Source: Microbacterium testaceum (GTDB lineage: Bacteria; Actinomycetota; Actinomycetes; Actinomycetales; Microbacteriaceae). Taken from it: a stretch of DNA of 64,000 nt. The DNA lies in contig NZ_CP121699.1 of NCBI RefSeq assembly GCF_029761935.1, forward strand, positions 1,178,001-1,242,000. The letters are read 5' to 3'. The notes under the pieces were generated by a model that worked only from the letters and a program-made list of their open reading frames with translations, searched no databases and was not told the DNA's origin. Position 1 is the stretch's first letter; every line of letters starts with the position of its first letter. The position numbers were made by a program, and so were the translations under genes. Positions 54,240 to 63,231 of this stretch are shown here, piece by piece.

Positions 54240-54899
54240 TCAGTCGTTCCCGGCCTGGTCGATGATGCGCTCTACGCGCACCGCGAAATCTCCGTCCGCG
54301 ACGACGACCGTGCCGTGCCCGATGAGACGACCGTTCAGCGTGATGTCGGCCGGCGACCCGGCGGCGCGGTCCAGCTCGACGACGTGGCCGGGCTCGAGGC
54401 TCAGCACGTCGCGCACGGGGAGCCGGGTGCGGCCGATCTCGACCACCAGTTCCATCTCCACCCCCGCGATCCGGCTGAGCCGAACCGGGCCGGCCGTCGA
54501 GGCGGCGGCGCGGGCGTCGTCGATGCGGATCGCCGCGCGGGCGACGGTGGTGCCGTCCTCGCGGACGAGGTCGAACACCTGAGCTCCGGCCTCGGTGAAC
54601 ACGCTCGCGGCATCCACCTCCTCCCCCTCGCCGAGGGTGCCCGCTCCGAGCACGGCCACGGCGGCCTCGAAGGCGGGGTGCAGGCGGTCCGACAGCTCTT
54701 CACCGCTCGACCCGTCGTCGAGGCCCGCGGGATCGGCGATCTGCACGGCGATGCTGGCCCCCGGGGCGCCGCTGAAGGCGACGACGACGGCCCGCCCGGT
54801 CGCTCCCGGGTCGGTGGACGGCGTCGGCAGCACGGGGAAGCCGAAGGGGAGCTTCGCCGCGATCGCGGCGGCCATGGCGGCGGCGTGGAAGGTGCTCAT
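54240..54899 (-). CDS. fliN: Flagellar motor switch protein FliN
   Basis: The 219-residue protein has a CheC-like N-terminal region and a C-terminal SpoA/FliN domain (VEMELVVEIGRTRLPVRDVLSLEPGHVVELDRAAG...LIGHGTVVVADGDFAVRVERI). It is longer than classical FliN (about 130), as in FliY-type proteins. ATG overlaps the fliM stop. Confidence 0.92.
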   Translation of the reverse strand: MSTFHAAAMAAAIAAKLPFGFPVLPTPSTDPGATGRAVVVAFSGAPGASIAVQIADPAGLDDGSSGEELSDRLHPAFEAAVAVLGAGTLGEGEEVDAASVFTEAGAQVFDLVREDGTTVARAAIRIDDARAAASTAGPVRLSRIAGVEMELVVEIGRTRLPVRDVLSLEPGHVVELDRAAGSPADITLNGRLIGHGTVVVADGDFAVRVERIIDQAGND

Positions 54900-55789
54900 C
54901 GGGTGGTCTCCTCGAGGATGGTGGTGATCGTGCAGGCGAGTCGCGAGCCCTGGGCACCGGGGACGGCGCGCGCGATCGGGGTGTCGCCGACGATGAGGTC
55001 GAAGGGTTTGGTCTCGGGATGGGCGAAGCGCAGCAGGTCGCCCGGGGCGAGGTTCAGGACCTCCCCCGCCGCGATGACCCGCGGTGCGATGCGCAGCGAC
55101 ACCTCGAGCGGAGCACCGAGGACCTGGTCGACGGTCGCGCCCGCGCGATGGGCCGAGGCCGCGTCGCGCTCGCTCTCGGCGAGCTGATCGACGACCACGG
55201 CGGCCGGCAGCATCACGGTCGCGGTCGAGCGCGCCTCGCCCATCCGCATCGCGAACCGCGCGACGATGACCGCCTCGCCGGGCGAGATGACCTGGAGGTA
55301 CTGCGGGTTGTCGTGCAGGCCCGCGTAGGTCAGGGGGCTCGGCAGCAGCATCCCCAGGCTCGTGGTCAGCAGTTCGAACGTGCGGTCCATCAGCTGGCGG
55401 ATCAGCGCGGACTCGATGGGTGTCAGCGTGCGCGGTTCGATCGGGGCGGTGCTCCTGCCCCCGAGCATCTGCACCACCCACGTCAGCGCCACGCCCAGAT
55501 CGAACTGCACGACACCGGGCTCCTCGCGTCCGGCGGTCGCCCCGGTGACCATCGCGGTCGTCGACGGGAGGGTATCGGCGTACTCCTGGTACGACATCAG
55601 CTCGACGCCCTCGAGCGTCAGGTGGGTGCGCATGCGCACCTTGCCGGTGAGCTGCGACGCCCACTGCCGCGCGAACGCCTCGAACGCCGCCTCGAGCCGG
55701 CGGCGATGCTCGCGTCCGAGCTGGGCCGGGCGGGTGAAGTCGTAGTCGGGGTAGCGGCGCAGGGGGTCGTCGCGGACGGCGGCCGTCAT
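54896..55789 (-). CDS. fliM: Flagellar motor switch protein FliM
   Basis: The 297-residue protein has the CheC-like middle domain (FDLGVALTWVVQMLGGR and RTFELLTTSLGML) and a C-terminal SpoA domain (LAPGDLLRF...DLIVGDTPIARAVPG). ATG at 55789 has AAGGAG. The LSQxEIDALL segment that binds phospho-CheY in other FliM proteins is missing; the N-terminus reads TAAVRDDPLRRYPDYDF instead. Confidence 0.93.
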   Translation of the reverse strand: MTAAVRDDPLRRYPDYDFTRPAQLGREHRRRLEAAFEAFARQWASQLTGKVRMRTHLTLEGVELMSYQEYADTLPSTTAMVTGATAGREEPGVVQFDLGVALTWVVQMLGGRSTAPIEPRTLTPIESALIRQLMDRTFELLTTSLGMLLPSPLTYAGLHDNPQYLQVISPGEAVIVARFAMRMGEARSTATVMLPAAVVVDQLAESERDAASAHRAGATVDQVLGAPLEVSLRIAPRVIAAGEVLNLAPGDLLRFAHPETKPFDLIVGDTPIARAVPGAQGSRLACTITTILEETTR

Positions 55790-55822
55790 GGCGGGCTCCT
55801 TCGAGGTCGGGGACACGAGGCG

Positions 55823-56635
55823 TCAGCCCCGCGGAGCGGTCTGGACGAGACCGGGGATGAGGGCACGCACCTTCTCTTCCTCGGTGGACTGCACGACGAT
55901 GTCGACGCGGCGGTTCGCGGCGAGATCCTCGGCGGTGTCCCCCTCGACGAGCGGACGCTGATCGGAGTAGCCGACGGCCTGCACGCGGGAGCCGGTGATG
56001 CCCTCGTGCTCGACGAGGAAGCGGGCGACCTTGGTGGCGCGTCCGCTGCTGAGCTCCCAGTTGCTCTCGTACGGCGCTACGGCTGCTCGGTGGTCGGCGT
56101 GCCCTTCGATGCTGAGGGGGTTGCCGGCGGGGGCGAGCACGTCGCCGATGGCGTCGAGGACGGCGTCCGCCTTCGCCGAGAGGTCGGTGCGATTGTCGGT
56201 GAAGAAGGTCTCGGCGCCGACGAGGCCGACCTTCAGTCCCCGCTCGTCGATGACGAAGTCGACCGTGTCGGCCAGGCCCTGGGCGGCCAGCACGGAGGTG
56301 ATCTGCGCCTTCATCTGCTCGAGGGTGTCCACCTCGCGGGCGGCCCGCATCGCGACGTCCTCGACGCCGTCCTCGACGAGGAGTTCCGGCGGGATCACCA
56401 GCCCCTCGGTGAAATCGCCGCCGCCCTCGGTCTGGGATTGCCCGAAGGCTTCGGCGAGACCGTTCTTGAGCTGCTCGTACTTGGTGTCGTCGACGATCGA
56501 CACCGCGTACAGCACGATGAACAGGCACATCAGCACGGTCACCATGTCGGAGTACGACACCGCCCAGCGCTCGTCGGGCTCGTCGTGGTCGTCCTCGTCA
56601 TGCCTCCGGGTGCGCGCACGGCGGCTGGTGCTCAC
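55823..56635 (-). CDS. motB: Flagellar motor stator protein MotB
   Basis: The 270-residue protein has an acidic N-terminus, one membrane helix with the proton-accepting Asp30 (YSDMVTVLMCLFIVLYA), and an OmpA-like peptidoglycan-binding domain (IEGHADHR...LSSGRATKVARFLVEHEGI...ANRRVDIVV). GTG overlaps motA stop. Confidence 0.95.
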   Translation of the reverse strand: MSTSRRARTRRHDEDDHDEPDERWAVSYSDMVTVLMCLFIVLYAVSIVDDTKYEQLKNGLAEAFGQSQTEGGGDFTEGLVIPPELLVEDGVEDVAMRAAREVDTLEQMKAQITSVLAAQGLADTVDFVIDERGLKVGLVGAETFFTDNRTDLSAKADAVLDAIGDVLAPAGNPLSIEGHADHRAAVAPYESNWELSSGRATKVARFLVEHEGITGSRVQAVGYSDQRPLVEGDTAEDLAANRRVDIVVQSTEEEKVRALIPGLVQTAPRG

Positions 56636-57435
56636 TCGGCATCCCCCGTCGCGGCGGCCTTCTCGGGCCGGGACTCCTTCTTCTTCTTGGGCTTGTAGGT
56701 GGTGAGGGCCAGCAGCCGCTCCTCGACGAGACGCGGGGCCCCACCGGCCTGGATGGCGAGGATGCCCTCGCACACGAGCGTCATGCGCTCCTGCTCGACG
56801 GCGGCCATGCGGTTCAGTCGCCCCGCGATGGGGTTCCAGATGAAGTTGGCCGAGAGCAGGCCCCAGAGCGTCGCGACGAACGCCGCCGCGATCATGTGGC
56901 CGAGCTCGTCGGGTTTGTTGAGGTTCTCGAGCACGTGCGTGAGCGAGACGACCGTTCCGACGATGCCGATGGTGGGGGCGTATCCGCCCAGGGCCGAGAA
57001 GAAGCGGGCGGCCACGCGATTGCGCGCGGCTTCGGCGACGATCTCGTCGTCCATCAGCGTCCGCAGGTCTTCGGCGTCGACGCCGTCGGCGACCGCCTGC
57101 AGCGCGCGGCGCGTGTAATCGTCGGGGGCGGAGTCGAGCTCGTCCTCGAGGCGCAGCAACCCCTCGGTCCGCGCCTTCTCGGCGTACGCGACGAGGATCG
57201 GGATGACGGCGGCGGGCGCGGATCGGGGACCGCGCACCATCCGGCCGAGCGAGCCGAACGCCGCGATGGCGTCGCGCAGGGTGTGGCTGGCGATACCGAC
57301 GCCGATGGTCGAGCCGAGCACGAGGATCATCGGCGCCGGCAGCAGGAGCGCGCTCAGGTGGGCGCCCTCCATCGTGATCATGGCGTACAGCGCGCCGAAG
57401 GCCACCACGACCCCGACGACGAAAGCGATGTCCAC
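56632..57435 (-). CDS. motA: Flagellar motor stator protein MotA
   Basis: The 267-residue protein has four membrane helices, PTIGIVGTVVSLTHVLENL and a cytoplasmic loop for rotor contact (RNRVAARFFSALGGYAP). The basic tail KPKKKKESR is notable. It follows flbD by 1 nt. Confidence 0.95.
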   Translation of the reverse strand: MDIAFVVGVVVAFGALYAMITMEGAHLSALLLPAPMILVLGSTIGVGIASHTLRDAIAAFGSLGRMVRGPRSAPAAVIPILVAYAEKARTEGLLRLEDELDSAPDDYTRRALQAVADGVDAEDLRTLMDDEIVAEAARNRVAARFFSALGGYAPTIGIVGTVVSLTHVLENLNKPDELGHMIAAAFVATLWGLLSANFIWNPIAGRLNRMAAVEQERMTLVCEGILAIQAGGAPRLVEERLLALTTYKPKKKKESRPEKAAATGDAE

Positions 57436-57436
57436 G

Positions 57437-57652
57437 TCAGAGCTCCGAGCGTGCCGAGAGGGCGGATGCCGCGGCGAGGACGCGCGCGCGGTAGGCGACG
57501 ATGAGATCGACGAGGTCGTCGAGGCTCTCCTCGACGTTGTACACGCGACCGTCGACCATGTGCAGGGTCGTGTCGGGCGACTCGTGCACCCGCTCGATCA
57601 GATCCGGGTTCACCGCGAATCGCGTGTGGTCGAGACGGGTGAGGGTGATCAT
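57437..57652 (-). CDS. flbD: FlbD-family flagellar protein
   Basis: The 71-residue protein begins MITLTRLDHTRFAVNPDLIERVHESPDTTL, the FlbD signature, and ends with a helical tail. It leads the motA-motB operon, 37 bp after promoter copy C. Confidence 0.93.
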   Translation of the reverse strand: MITLTRLDHTRFAVNPDLIERVHESPDTTLHMVDGRVYNVEESLDDLVDLIVAYRARVLAAASALSARSEL

Positions 57653-57689
57653 CGAGGGGTCTCCGGTCGATGGGTGAGGGGACGCCCCC

Positions 57690-57720
57690 GACTATCGCGA
57701 CGCGGCCCACCGCGGGTAAC
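57690..57720 (-). promoter_or_regulatory. Flagellar promoter element, copy C (flbD operon)
   Basis: GTTACC-N14-TCGCGATAGTC between flgE and flbD, 37 bp before the flbD ATG, the shortest leader of the four. Confidence 0.8.
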
Positions 57721-57752
57721 TCGGGTGGGCCGCGGCGTCGGGCGCCGTGGGG

Positions 57753-58916
57753 TCAGCGCTTGAGGTTGGTGAGTTCCTGCAGCACTTCGTCGCTCGTCGT
57801 GATGATGCGGGCGCTCGCCTGGAAGCCGCGCTGGGCGACGATGAGGTTGGTGAACTCCTGCGACAGGTCGACGTTGCTCATCTCGAGCGAGCCCGAGACG
57901 AGCTTGCCGAAGCCGGCCTGTCCGGCCTCGCCGATCTGGGCGCCGCCGCTGTTGACGGTGGCGCGGAAGGCCGTGCCCCCGACCTTCTCGAGACCCTCCG
58001 CATTGGCGAAGGTGACCATCGCGACCTTCGCCAGGGTCTCGGTGCGGCCGTTCGAGAAGGTTCCGACGATCGAGCCGTCCCCGGTGATGGAGTACGACTG
58101 CAGGGTGCCGGCGGCGGCACCGTCCTGCGAGGTGATCGCGACCGTGCTCATGTCGGCGAAGCCGGTGACCGTGGAGAGGTCGACCTCGATGTCGCCGGCG
58201 TTCAGGGTGAGCCCCGTGGGCTGGCGGCCGTCGACGAACGCGAGAGTGCCGGTGGCGCCGCTCGCGGGCTCGGTGACGTCCCACCCCGTCGCGGTGCGGG
58301 TGAAGGTGAGGCTGAGCGAGGTGGTGGCCCCCTGGGCGTCGTGCACCGCGATGTCGCGGACGATCTTGTCGCCCACGGCGGCGGACGAGGGGAGGTTGCC
58401 CGTCACCGTCGCCGCTGTCGTCTCGCGGGCCGGCGAGACCGCCCCCTGCGGCAGCGAGATGTTGCCCGCCGCCTGCCCGGTGGCCACGACGCCGTTCTGG
58501 GCGGTCCATCCCTGCACGAACGACCCGTCGGCGGTGACCATGTTGCCGGCGCCGTCGAAGCCGAAGCCTCCGGCCCGCGTGTAGAGGGTCTCCCCGCCCG
58601 AGCGCACCGCGAAGAAGCCGTCGCCCTGGATCATCAGGTCGCCCCCGCGTCCGGTGGTCTGCGCCGCGCCCTGACTGAAGTTGGTGCGGATGCCGGCGAC
58701 CTGCACGCCGAGCCCGACCTGGGCGGGGTTGCGACCGCCGGTGTCGGCGCCGGGGATCGCGGCCCCGCCGACCGCCTGCGAGAGCGTGTCCTGGAAGAGC
58801 ACCGACGCGCCCTTGAAGCCGGCGGTGTTGACGTTGGCGATGTTGTTGCCCGTGGCGTCGAGCATGGTCTGGTGCGCGCGGAGTCCGGAGATGCCGGACG
58901 AGAGGGAACGGAGCAT
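57753..58916 (-). CDS. flgE: Flagellar hook protein FlgE
   Basis: The 387-residue protein starts MLRSLSSGISGLRAHQTMLDATGNNIANVNTAGFKG and has the FlgE D1/D2 domains and C-terminal helix (NLIVAQRGFQASARIITTSDEVLQELTNLKR). It is the hook subunit. Confidence 0.95.
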   Translation of the reverse strand: MLRSLSSGISGLRAHQTMLDATGNNIANVNTAGFKGASVLFQDTLSQAVGGAAIPGADTGGRNPAQVGLGVQVAGIRTNFSQGAAQTTGRGGDLMIQGDGFFAVRSGGETLYTRAGGFGFDGAGNMVTADGSFVQGWTAQNGVVATGQAAGNISLPQGAVSPARETTAATVTGNLPSSAAVGDKIVRDIAVHDAQGATTSLSLTFTRTATGWDVTEPASGATGTLAFVDGRQPTGLTLNAGDIEVDLSTVTGFADMSTVAITSQDGAAAGTLQSYSITGDGSIVGTFSNGRTETLAKVAMVTFANAEGLEKVGGTAFRATVNSGGAQIGEAGQAGFGKLVSGSLEMSNVDLSQEFTNLIVAQRGFQASARIITTSDEVLQELTNLKR

Positions 58917-58939
58917 GGAGGTCTCTTTCGTGGGGGTGG

Positions 58940-59386
58940 TCAGGCGGACGTGCGGGTGGGTGCGGTGGCGAGGGAGGTGATCTCATCGAGAGCGACGGTC
59001 GCGTCGCCGATGGTGACCTGCGGGATCGCGCCGTCGAAGCTCACCGTGGTCACGATCCCCGTGACGGCAGCACCCTTGGCGTCGAGGTAGCCGGCCTGCT
59101 GGCCGATGAGGGTCGAGGCGGCCTGGCGCATGTCGAGGGCGAAGGCCTCGGTGGAGGTGCGGCTCATCGCCGTGAGCTGCTCCATCATGGCCAGTTGAGT
59201 GGTCTGCGAGATCATCTGGTTGGTGTCCATCGGGGTGGACGGGTCCTGGTTCGTCAGCTGGGTGACGAGGAGCTTCATGAACACCTCGCTGTCGAGGGCC
59301 TTCTTCGGCGCGCTCGCGGCCGCCGCGGCGGTCGCGGTGTTCGCCGGGATCGGGGCGGGTGCGCCGGCGATGGGGGTGACGGGCAT
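58940..59386 (-). CDS. flgD: Flagellar hook-assembly scaffold FlgD
   Basis: The 148-residue protein has the FlgD N-terminal signature FMKLLVTQLTNQDPSTPMDTNQMISQTTQLAMMEQL and a compact C-terminus. Capping scaffold for hook growth. Confidence 0.94.
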   Translation of the reverse strand: MPVTPIAGAPAPIPANTATAAAAASAPKKALDSEVFMKLLVTQLTNQDPSTPMDTNQMISQTTQLAMMEQLTAMSRTSTEAFALDMRQAASTLIGQQAGYLDAKGAAVTGIVTTVSFDGAIPQVTIGDATVALDEITSLATAPTRTSA

Positions 59387-59398
59387 GCGGGGGTCCTC

Positions 59399-60136
59399 TC
59401 AGACGACGATGTCGAGCCCGCCGCCGGTCAGGGCGACGGAGGGCGCGGACAGGGGACGGGTGCTCGCGCGGCCGGGTGCGGACGACCCGGCGGCGTCGGG
59501 TCGGGGCTCGCGTCCGCGCCCGGGCTGATCGGCGAGGGAGCCGCCGCCACCGGGGGCGCCGCGGTCCCCCGCGCCGGTGTCGGCGATGGGGCCGGATCCG
59601 ACGCTCAGGTGGGCGTGCGGCATGACGCTCGCGAGGTCGCGGCGCAGGTCGGCGATCATGACGCGGAGCGCGTCTCGGCCGGCCTCGGTCGCTCCGGCGA
59701 GGTCGATGCGCACCTCTCCCCCCGCGCCGATGTGGGCGCGGACCGTCACGGGCCCGGTGGAGTCGGGACTGACCGTGAGGGTGATCTGGTGGACGCCCGG
59801 GGCGCGCTGAGCGATGTGCACGACGGCGGGCGCGACCTGCGCGGCGATCGAGCGCTGTGCCACCGTTGCGGCGGCGGCTTCGACCGGAGGGGACGGTGCG
59901 AGGGGGACGGATGCCGGCACGGGGGCCGCCGAGGCGACCGCGGTCGTGGCGACGGTCGGCGGAGTCGACGGCGCATGTTCCGTCGGCTGCGAAGCGGGGG
60001 CGACCGCGGCGAAGAGGGCGGCCCCGGCCGGGGAGGCATCGTCCGGGCCGGAGGCGGCGGGTGTTCCCGAGGCCGCGGCGGGGGCCTCGGGAACGGCCGG
60101 GACGGTGGCGGGCGCGGGCGCGGGAGCGGAGATCAC
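59399..60136 (-). CDS. fliK: Flagellar hook-length control protein FliK, C-terminal part (frameshifted)
   Basis: The Pro/Ala-rich reading contains the FliK C-terminal core VHQITLTVSPDSTGPVTVRAHIGAGGEVRIDLAGATEAGRDAL. Reading upstream in this frame to about 60200 gives a continuous Ala/Pro linker (PLASPPGGAPAAPAPTPGAAP) that joins the upstream half in another frame. One extra base in the C5 tract at 60196-60200 would fuse both into one fliK of about 480 residues. A GTG/TGA overlap at 60133-60136 makes a two-gene reading possible but less likely. Confidence 0.75.
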   Translation of the reverse strand: MISAPAPAPATVPAVPEAPAAASGTPAASGPDDASPAGAALFAAVAPASQPTEHAPSTPPTVATTAVASAAPVPASVPLAPSPPVEAAAATVAQRSIAAQVAPAVVHIAQRAPGVHQITLTVSPDSTGPVTVRAHIGAGGEVRIDLAGATEAGRDALRVMIADLRRDLASVMPHAHLSVGSGPIADTGAGDRGAPGGGGSLADQPGRGREPRPDAAGSSAPGRASTRPLSAPSVALTGGGLDIVV

Positions 60137-60843
60137 GGGGGCCGCGCCCGGGGTCGGTGCGGGAGCGGCCGGGGCCCCACCCGGCGGCGAGGCGAGGGGG
60201 CCGCGCCGGCCGCAGCGGGGCGAACCGCTGCGGGAGCGACGGCCGCGGCGACACGATCGGCCGCGCGCTCGTCGGGGGGAGGCAGAAGCGACGCGGCGTC
60301 GTCGTGGGCGCCGGGCGCCGGACCGACGCTCGCCAGGACGGCGGTCGCGGTCACGGGGATCGGTGGCGCATCCGCCGCGACGGGGCTCAGCGGCGCACCG
60401 GCCGCGGCACCGAGGGCGACCGTCTCCCCCGCCGTGCCGGCCCAGGCCGTCTCCGGCGGGGAAGTGAGCGCCAGAGCGTTCGGCGCATCGGCCGCGGCTC
60501 GCGGTTCCCCGCTTCCCGGCGTCGTCGGCGGCACCGGGAAGGGCAGCAGCGTCATCGCCACGGGCGCGGGGGTCCCGGCATCCGGTCCCTCCGACGAGGA
60601 CTCGTCACCGGGGGCCGGATCGTCACCGCCCGAAACGGACGCCTCAGCGGAGAGCCCCGCCACGGCGATCCGGCCGCTCCCGGAGCTCGGCGCGGCGGCG
60701 GGATGGCCGTCACCCGCCGCCAGCGCACGGGCGGCGTCCGAGAGCGCGTCGCCGAAACGCGCGCCGGTCGCCGGGTCCCCCGTCGCACGCGTCGCCCGCG
60801 TCGGCGCACTGGTGGTCGCCACGGCGGGCAGGGGAACGCTCAC
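60133..60843 (-). CDS. fliK: Flagellar hook-length control protein FliK, N-terminal part (frameshifted)
   Basis: The 236-codon reading begins at GTG 60843 (overlapping the fliJ stop) and is Ala/Pro/Thr-rich, as FliK N-termini are. After residue about 212 the reading becomes Arg-rich (SPRRRVGPRPLPHRPRARPP), typical of an off-frame. The next frame continues FliK-like sequence, so a base deletion or assembly error is the best explanation. Confidence 0.7.
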   Translation of the reverse strand: MSVPLPAVATTSAPTRATRATGDPATGARFGDALSDAARALAAGDGHPAAAPSSGSGRIAVAGLSAEASVSGGDDPAPGDESSSEGPDAGTPAPVAMTLLPFPVPPTTPGSGEPRAAADAPNALALTSPPETAWAGTAGETVALGAAAGAPLSPVAADAPPIPVTATAVLASVGPAPGAHDDAASLLPPPDERAADRVAAAVAPAAVRPAAAGAAPSPRRRVGPRPLPHRPRARPP

Positions 60844-61265
60844 GCCGCACTCCCCTCATCGCGCGCGGCGCGGACCACGGCCATCTCGTCGAGGGCGCTC
60901 TGCTCGGCCCGGCGCTCCCGCGCGAGCTCGCTCTCGAGGTGCGCGTCCTCGAGTCGCTCGAGCCCCTTGAGCTCACGACGCGCCTCCACGTGCGCGGCCG
61001 AAGCGGCCTCCGCGGCATCCCGGCGCAGGCGGGCCAGCGTCCGCAGGTCGGCGAGCGCCGCCTGCCCCGACGAGCGCGCAGCGGCCAGGGCGAGAAGGGT
61101 CGCGGCGTCGTCGATCGCGGTGGTGATCTCGCTCAGGCTCGACACCGCCTGCTCGACCGCCGTCTCCGCAGCGGCGACCTCGGAACGGGCGAGGGATGAC
61201 GACTCGGCGGCGGCGCGCTCCTGGATCCCGCGCACACGCAGCAGGCCGGAAAGGGGGAACGTCAT
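60840..61265 (-). CDS. fliJ: Flagellar export protein FliJ
   Basis: The 141-residue coiled-coil protein follows fliI with a TGATG overlap and has the FliJ pattern of a short N-terminal segment plus a long Ala/Glu/Arg helical hairpin. It escorts FliI in the export apparatus. Confidence 0.85.
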   Translation of the reverse strand: MTFPLSGLLRVRGIQERAAAESSSLARSEVAAAETAVEQAVSSLSEITTAIDDAATLLALAAARSSGQAALADLRTLARLRRDAAEAASAAHVEARRELKGLERLEDAHLESELARERRAEQSALDEMAVVRAARDEGSAA

Positions 61266-62584
61266 CACAGTCCTCCGAAAGTGGTCGTCAGGGCGGCCAA
61301 GCGCCGCCAGGAGTCGTCGGTCGCGGTCAGATCGTCCATCCGCTGGGTGAGGAACCCGTCGATCGCGCCCCGGTGCGCAAGAGCGGCGTCGACGAGGGGG
61401 TTCGCCCCCGCCTTGTACGCCCCGATGTCGATGAGGTCGTCGGCCTGTCGACGGGCGGCGAGCACGCGCCGCAGGACGATCGCGGTCTCGCGCTGCTCGG
61501 GCGTCGTCACCTTCGAGACGACGCGCGACACCGAGCCCAGCACGTCGATCGCGGGGAAATGCCCGCGTACGGCGAGAGCCCGGTCGAGCACCACGTGCCC
61601 GTCCAGGATGCCGCGCGCGGCGTCGGCGACGGGTTCGTTGTGGTCGTCGCCGTCGACGAGCACCGTGTACAAGCCGGTGATCGATCCGATGCTGCCGGTG
61701 CCCGCGCGCTCCAGCAGCCCCGCCAGGACCGAGAAGGTCGAGGGCGGATAGCCGCGGGTCGCGGGCGGCTCCCCCGCCGACAATCCGATCTCGCGCTGCG
61801 CCATCGCGACACGGGTGAGCGAGTCCATCATCAGCACCACGTCGAGGCCGTCGTCGCGGAACTGCTCCGCGATGCGGGTAGCGACGAACGCCGAGCGAAG
61901 ACGCGCCATCGCCGGCTGATCCGACGTGGCCACCACGACCACCGCGCGAGCGAGGCCCTCGGGCCCGAGATCGTCCTCGAGGAACTCGCGGACCTCGCGT
62001 CCGCGCTCCCCCACGAGGGCGATCACGGTCGCGTCGGCGGTCGAGCCGCGCGCGATCATCGACATGAGCGACGACTTGCCGACGCCCGAACCCGCGAACA
62101 GCCCGAGGCGCTGCCCCACACCGACGGGGGTCATCGTGTCGAGCGCACGGACTCCCAGCCCGAGCTGCCGATCGATGCGCTGCCGCCCGATGACACTGGG
62201 AGCCGAGTTGGCCAGCGAGACGAGGGAGGCGTCGACGAGCGGACCGCGGCCGTCGATGGGACGACCGAGGCCGTCCAGGACGCGCCCCAGCAGTGCGCGT
62301 CCGGTCGGCACCCTCAGCGCCGCGCCCGAGTGACGCACGGGAGCACCCACGCGGATGCCCGACATCGACCCCATGGGCATGCAGCGCACGGCATCGCCGT
62401 CGACGGCCACCACCTCGGCGTCGATCTCCTGAGCGCCCGAGGTCTCGATGCGCACGCGATCGCCGACGGCGGCGGGAACCCCGAGCGCCTCGATGCCGAG
62501 GCCCACCACGGCCTTCACGACGCCGGAGCGCTGCGGCCGCGTCGCGGCGAGCGCGCGCTCCCAGCGGCTGCGCGGGGCGCTCAC
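61265..62584 (-). CDS. fliI: Flagellum-specific ATP synthase FliI
   Basis: The 439-residue ATPase has Walker A AGSGVGKS (164-171), MMDSLTRVAMAQREIGLSAGEPPATRGYPPSTF and YKAGANPLVD, all FliI hallmarks. GTG overlaps the fliH stop. Confidence 0.96.
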   Translation of the reverse strand: MSAPRSRWERALAATRPQRSGVVKAVVGLGIEALGVPAAVGDRVRIETSGAQEIDAEVVAVDGDAVRCMPMGSMSGIRVGAPVRHSGAALRVPTGRALLGRVLDGLGRPIDGRGPLVDASLVSLANSAPSVIGRQRIDRQLGLGVRALDTMTPVGVGQRLGLFAGSGVGKSSLMSMIARGSTADATVIALVGERGREVREFLEDDLGPEGLARAVVVVATSDQPAMARLRSAFVATRIAEQFRDDGLDVVLMMDSLTRVAMAQREIGLSAGEPPATRGYPPSTFSVLAGLLERAGTGSIGSITGLYTVLVDGDDHNEPVADAARGILDGHVVLDRALAVRGHFPAIDVLGSVSRVVSKVTTPEQRETAIVLRRVLAARRQADDLIDIGAYKAGANPLVDAALAHRGAIDGFLTQRMDDLTATDDSWRRLAALTTTFGGL

Positions 62585-63213
62585 GGCGATGCCTCGGCGT
62601 TCTCGTCGATCGAGAGGGCCTCGCGCGCGCGCTCCAGCGCGGCGGCGATGCGTGTGTCGACCCTTCCGTGCGCGATCCGCACGACCGCTCCCCCGGGGTC
62701 GACGTCCGCACCCACCTCGACCTCGACGCCCTCCGGGAGGGACGGGTCCGTGACCGTGCGGAGGGTGCGCAGGTCGCGCTCGTTGAGGTGCACGCGCACC
62801 CAGGCCGACCGGGGTGTCTGCGCCGCGGCCCGGCGCACGGCGTGCGCGGCCGAGCGGGCGGCATCCGACATCTCCGCACCGAGGATCTCGGCGGCCATCT
62901 CGACCGCGAGCTCCTCGATGCGTCGCAGATCGGATGCCACGATCGCGGCGATCCCGTCCTCGAGACGGGCCCGCGCGTCGCCCAGCGCCGACAGCGCCGC
63001 CCGGTGGGCATCCTGCGCGGCGGTCTCGCGCGCGGCGAATCGCTCATCCGCCTCGAGACGCTCGCGTTCGAGCTCGGCCCGGGCGTCGCGCCGGCCCTCG
63101 GCGAAGCCGTCGGCGTAGCCCCGCGCACGCGCCCTGTCGGCGACGGTCCGGGCGTCGGTTCGCACCTCGCCCACGCGCGGCAGCACCAGCGGCGTGAAGA
63201 CGGACTCGGACAC
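62581..63213 (-). CDS. fliH: Flagellar assembly protein FliH
   Basis: The 210-residue protein has a coiled-coil region (ADGFAEGRRDARAELERERLEADERF) and a C-terminal V-ATPase E-like domain (RVHLNERDLRTLRTV...VVRIAHGRVDTRIAAALE). GTG at 63213 has AGGGTGA upstream; a GTG three codons earlier is possible. It leads the fliH-to-flgE operon. Confidence 0.9.
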   Translation of the reverse strand: MSESVFTPLVLPRVGEVRTDARTVADRARARGYADGFAEGRRDARAELERERLEADERFAARETAAQDAHRAALSALGDARARLEDGIAAIVASDLRRIEELAVEMAAEILGAEMSDAARSAAHAVRRAAAQTPRSAWVRVHLNERDLRTLRTVTDPSLPEGVEVEVGADVDPGGAVVRIAHGRVDTRIAAALERAREALSIDENAEASP

Positions 63214-63231
63214 GGCGGTCACCCTGCGGTT

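Noticed and set aside
54240..56528. A 762-codon minus reading joining fliN to motB
   Set aside because: Most of it is out-of-frame Arg-rich sequence; only the last 219 codons (FliN) are real.
60133..60136. Two separate genes in the fliK region because of the GTGA overlap
   Set aside because: The tail of the upstream frame is Arg-rich off-frame sequence and the other frame continues FliK sequence through it; kept as a frameshifted fliK.
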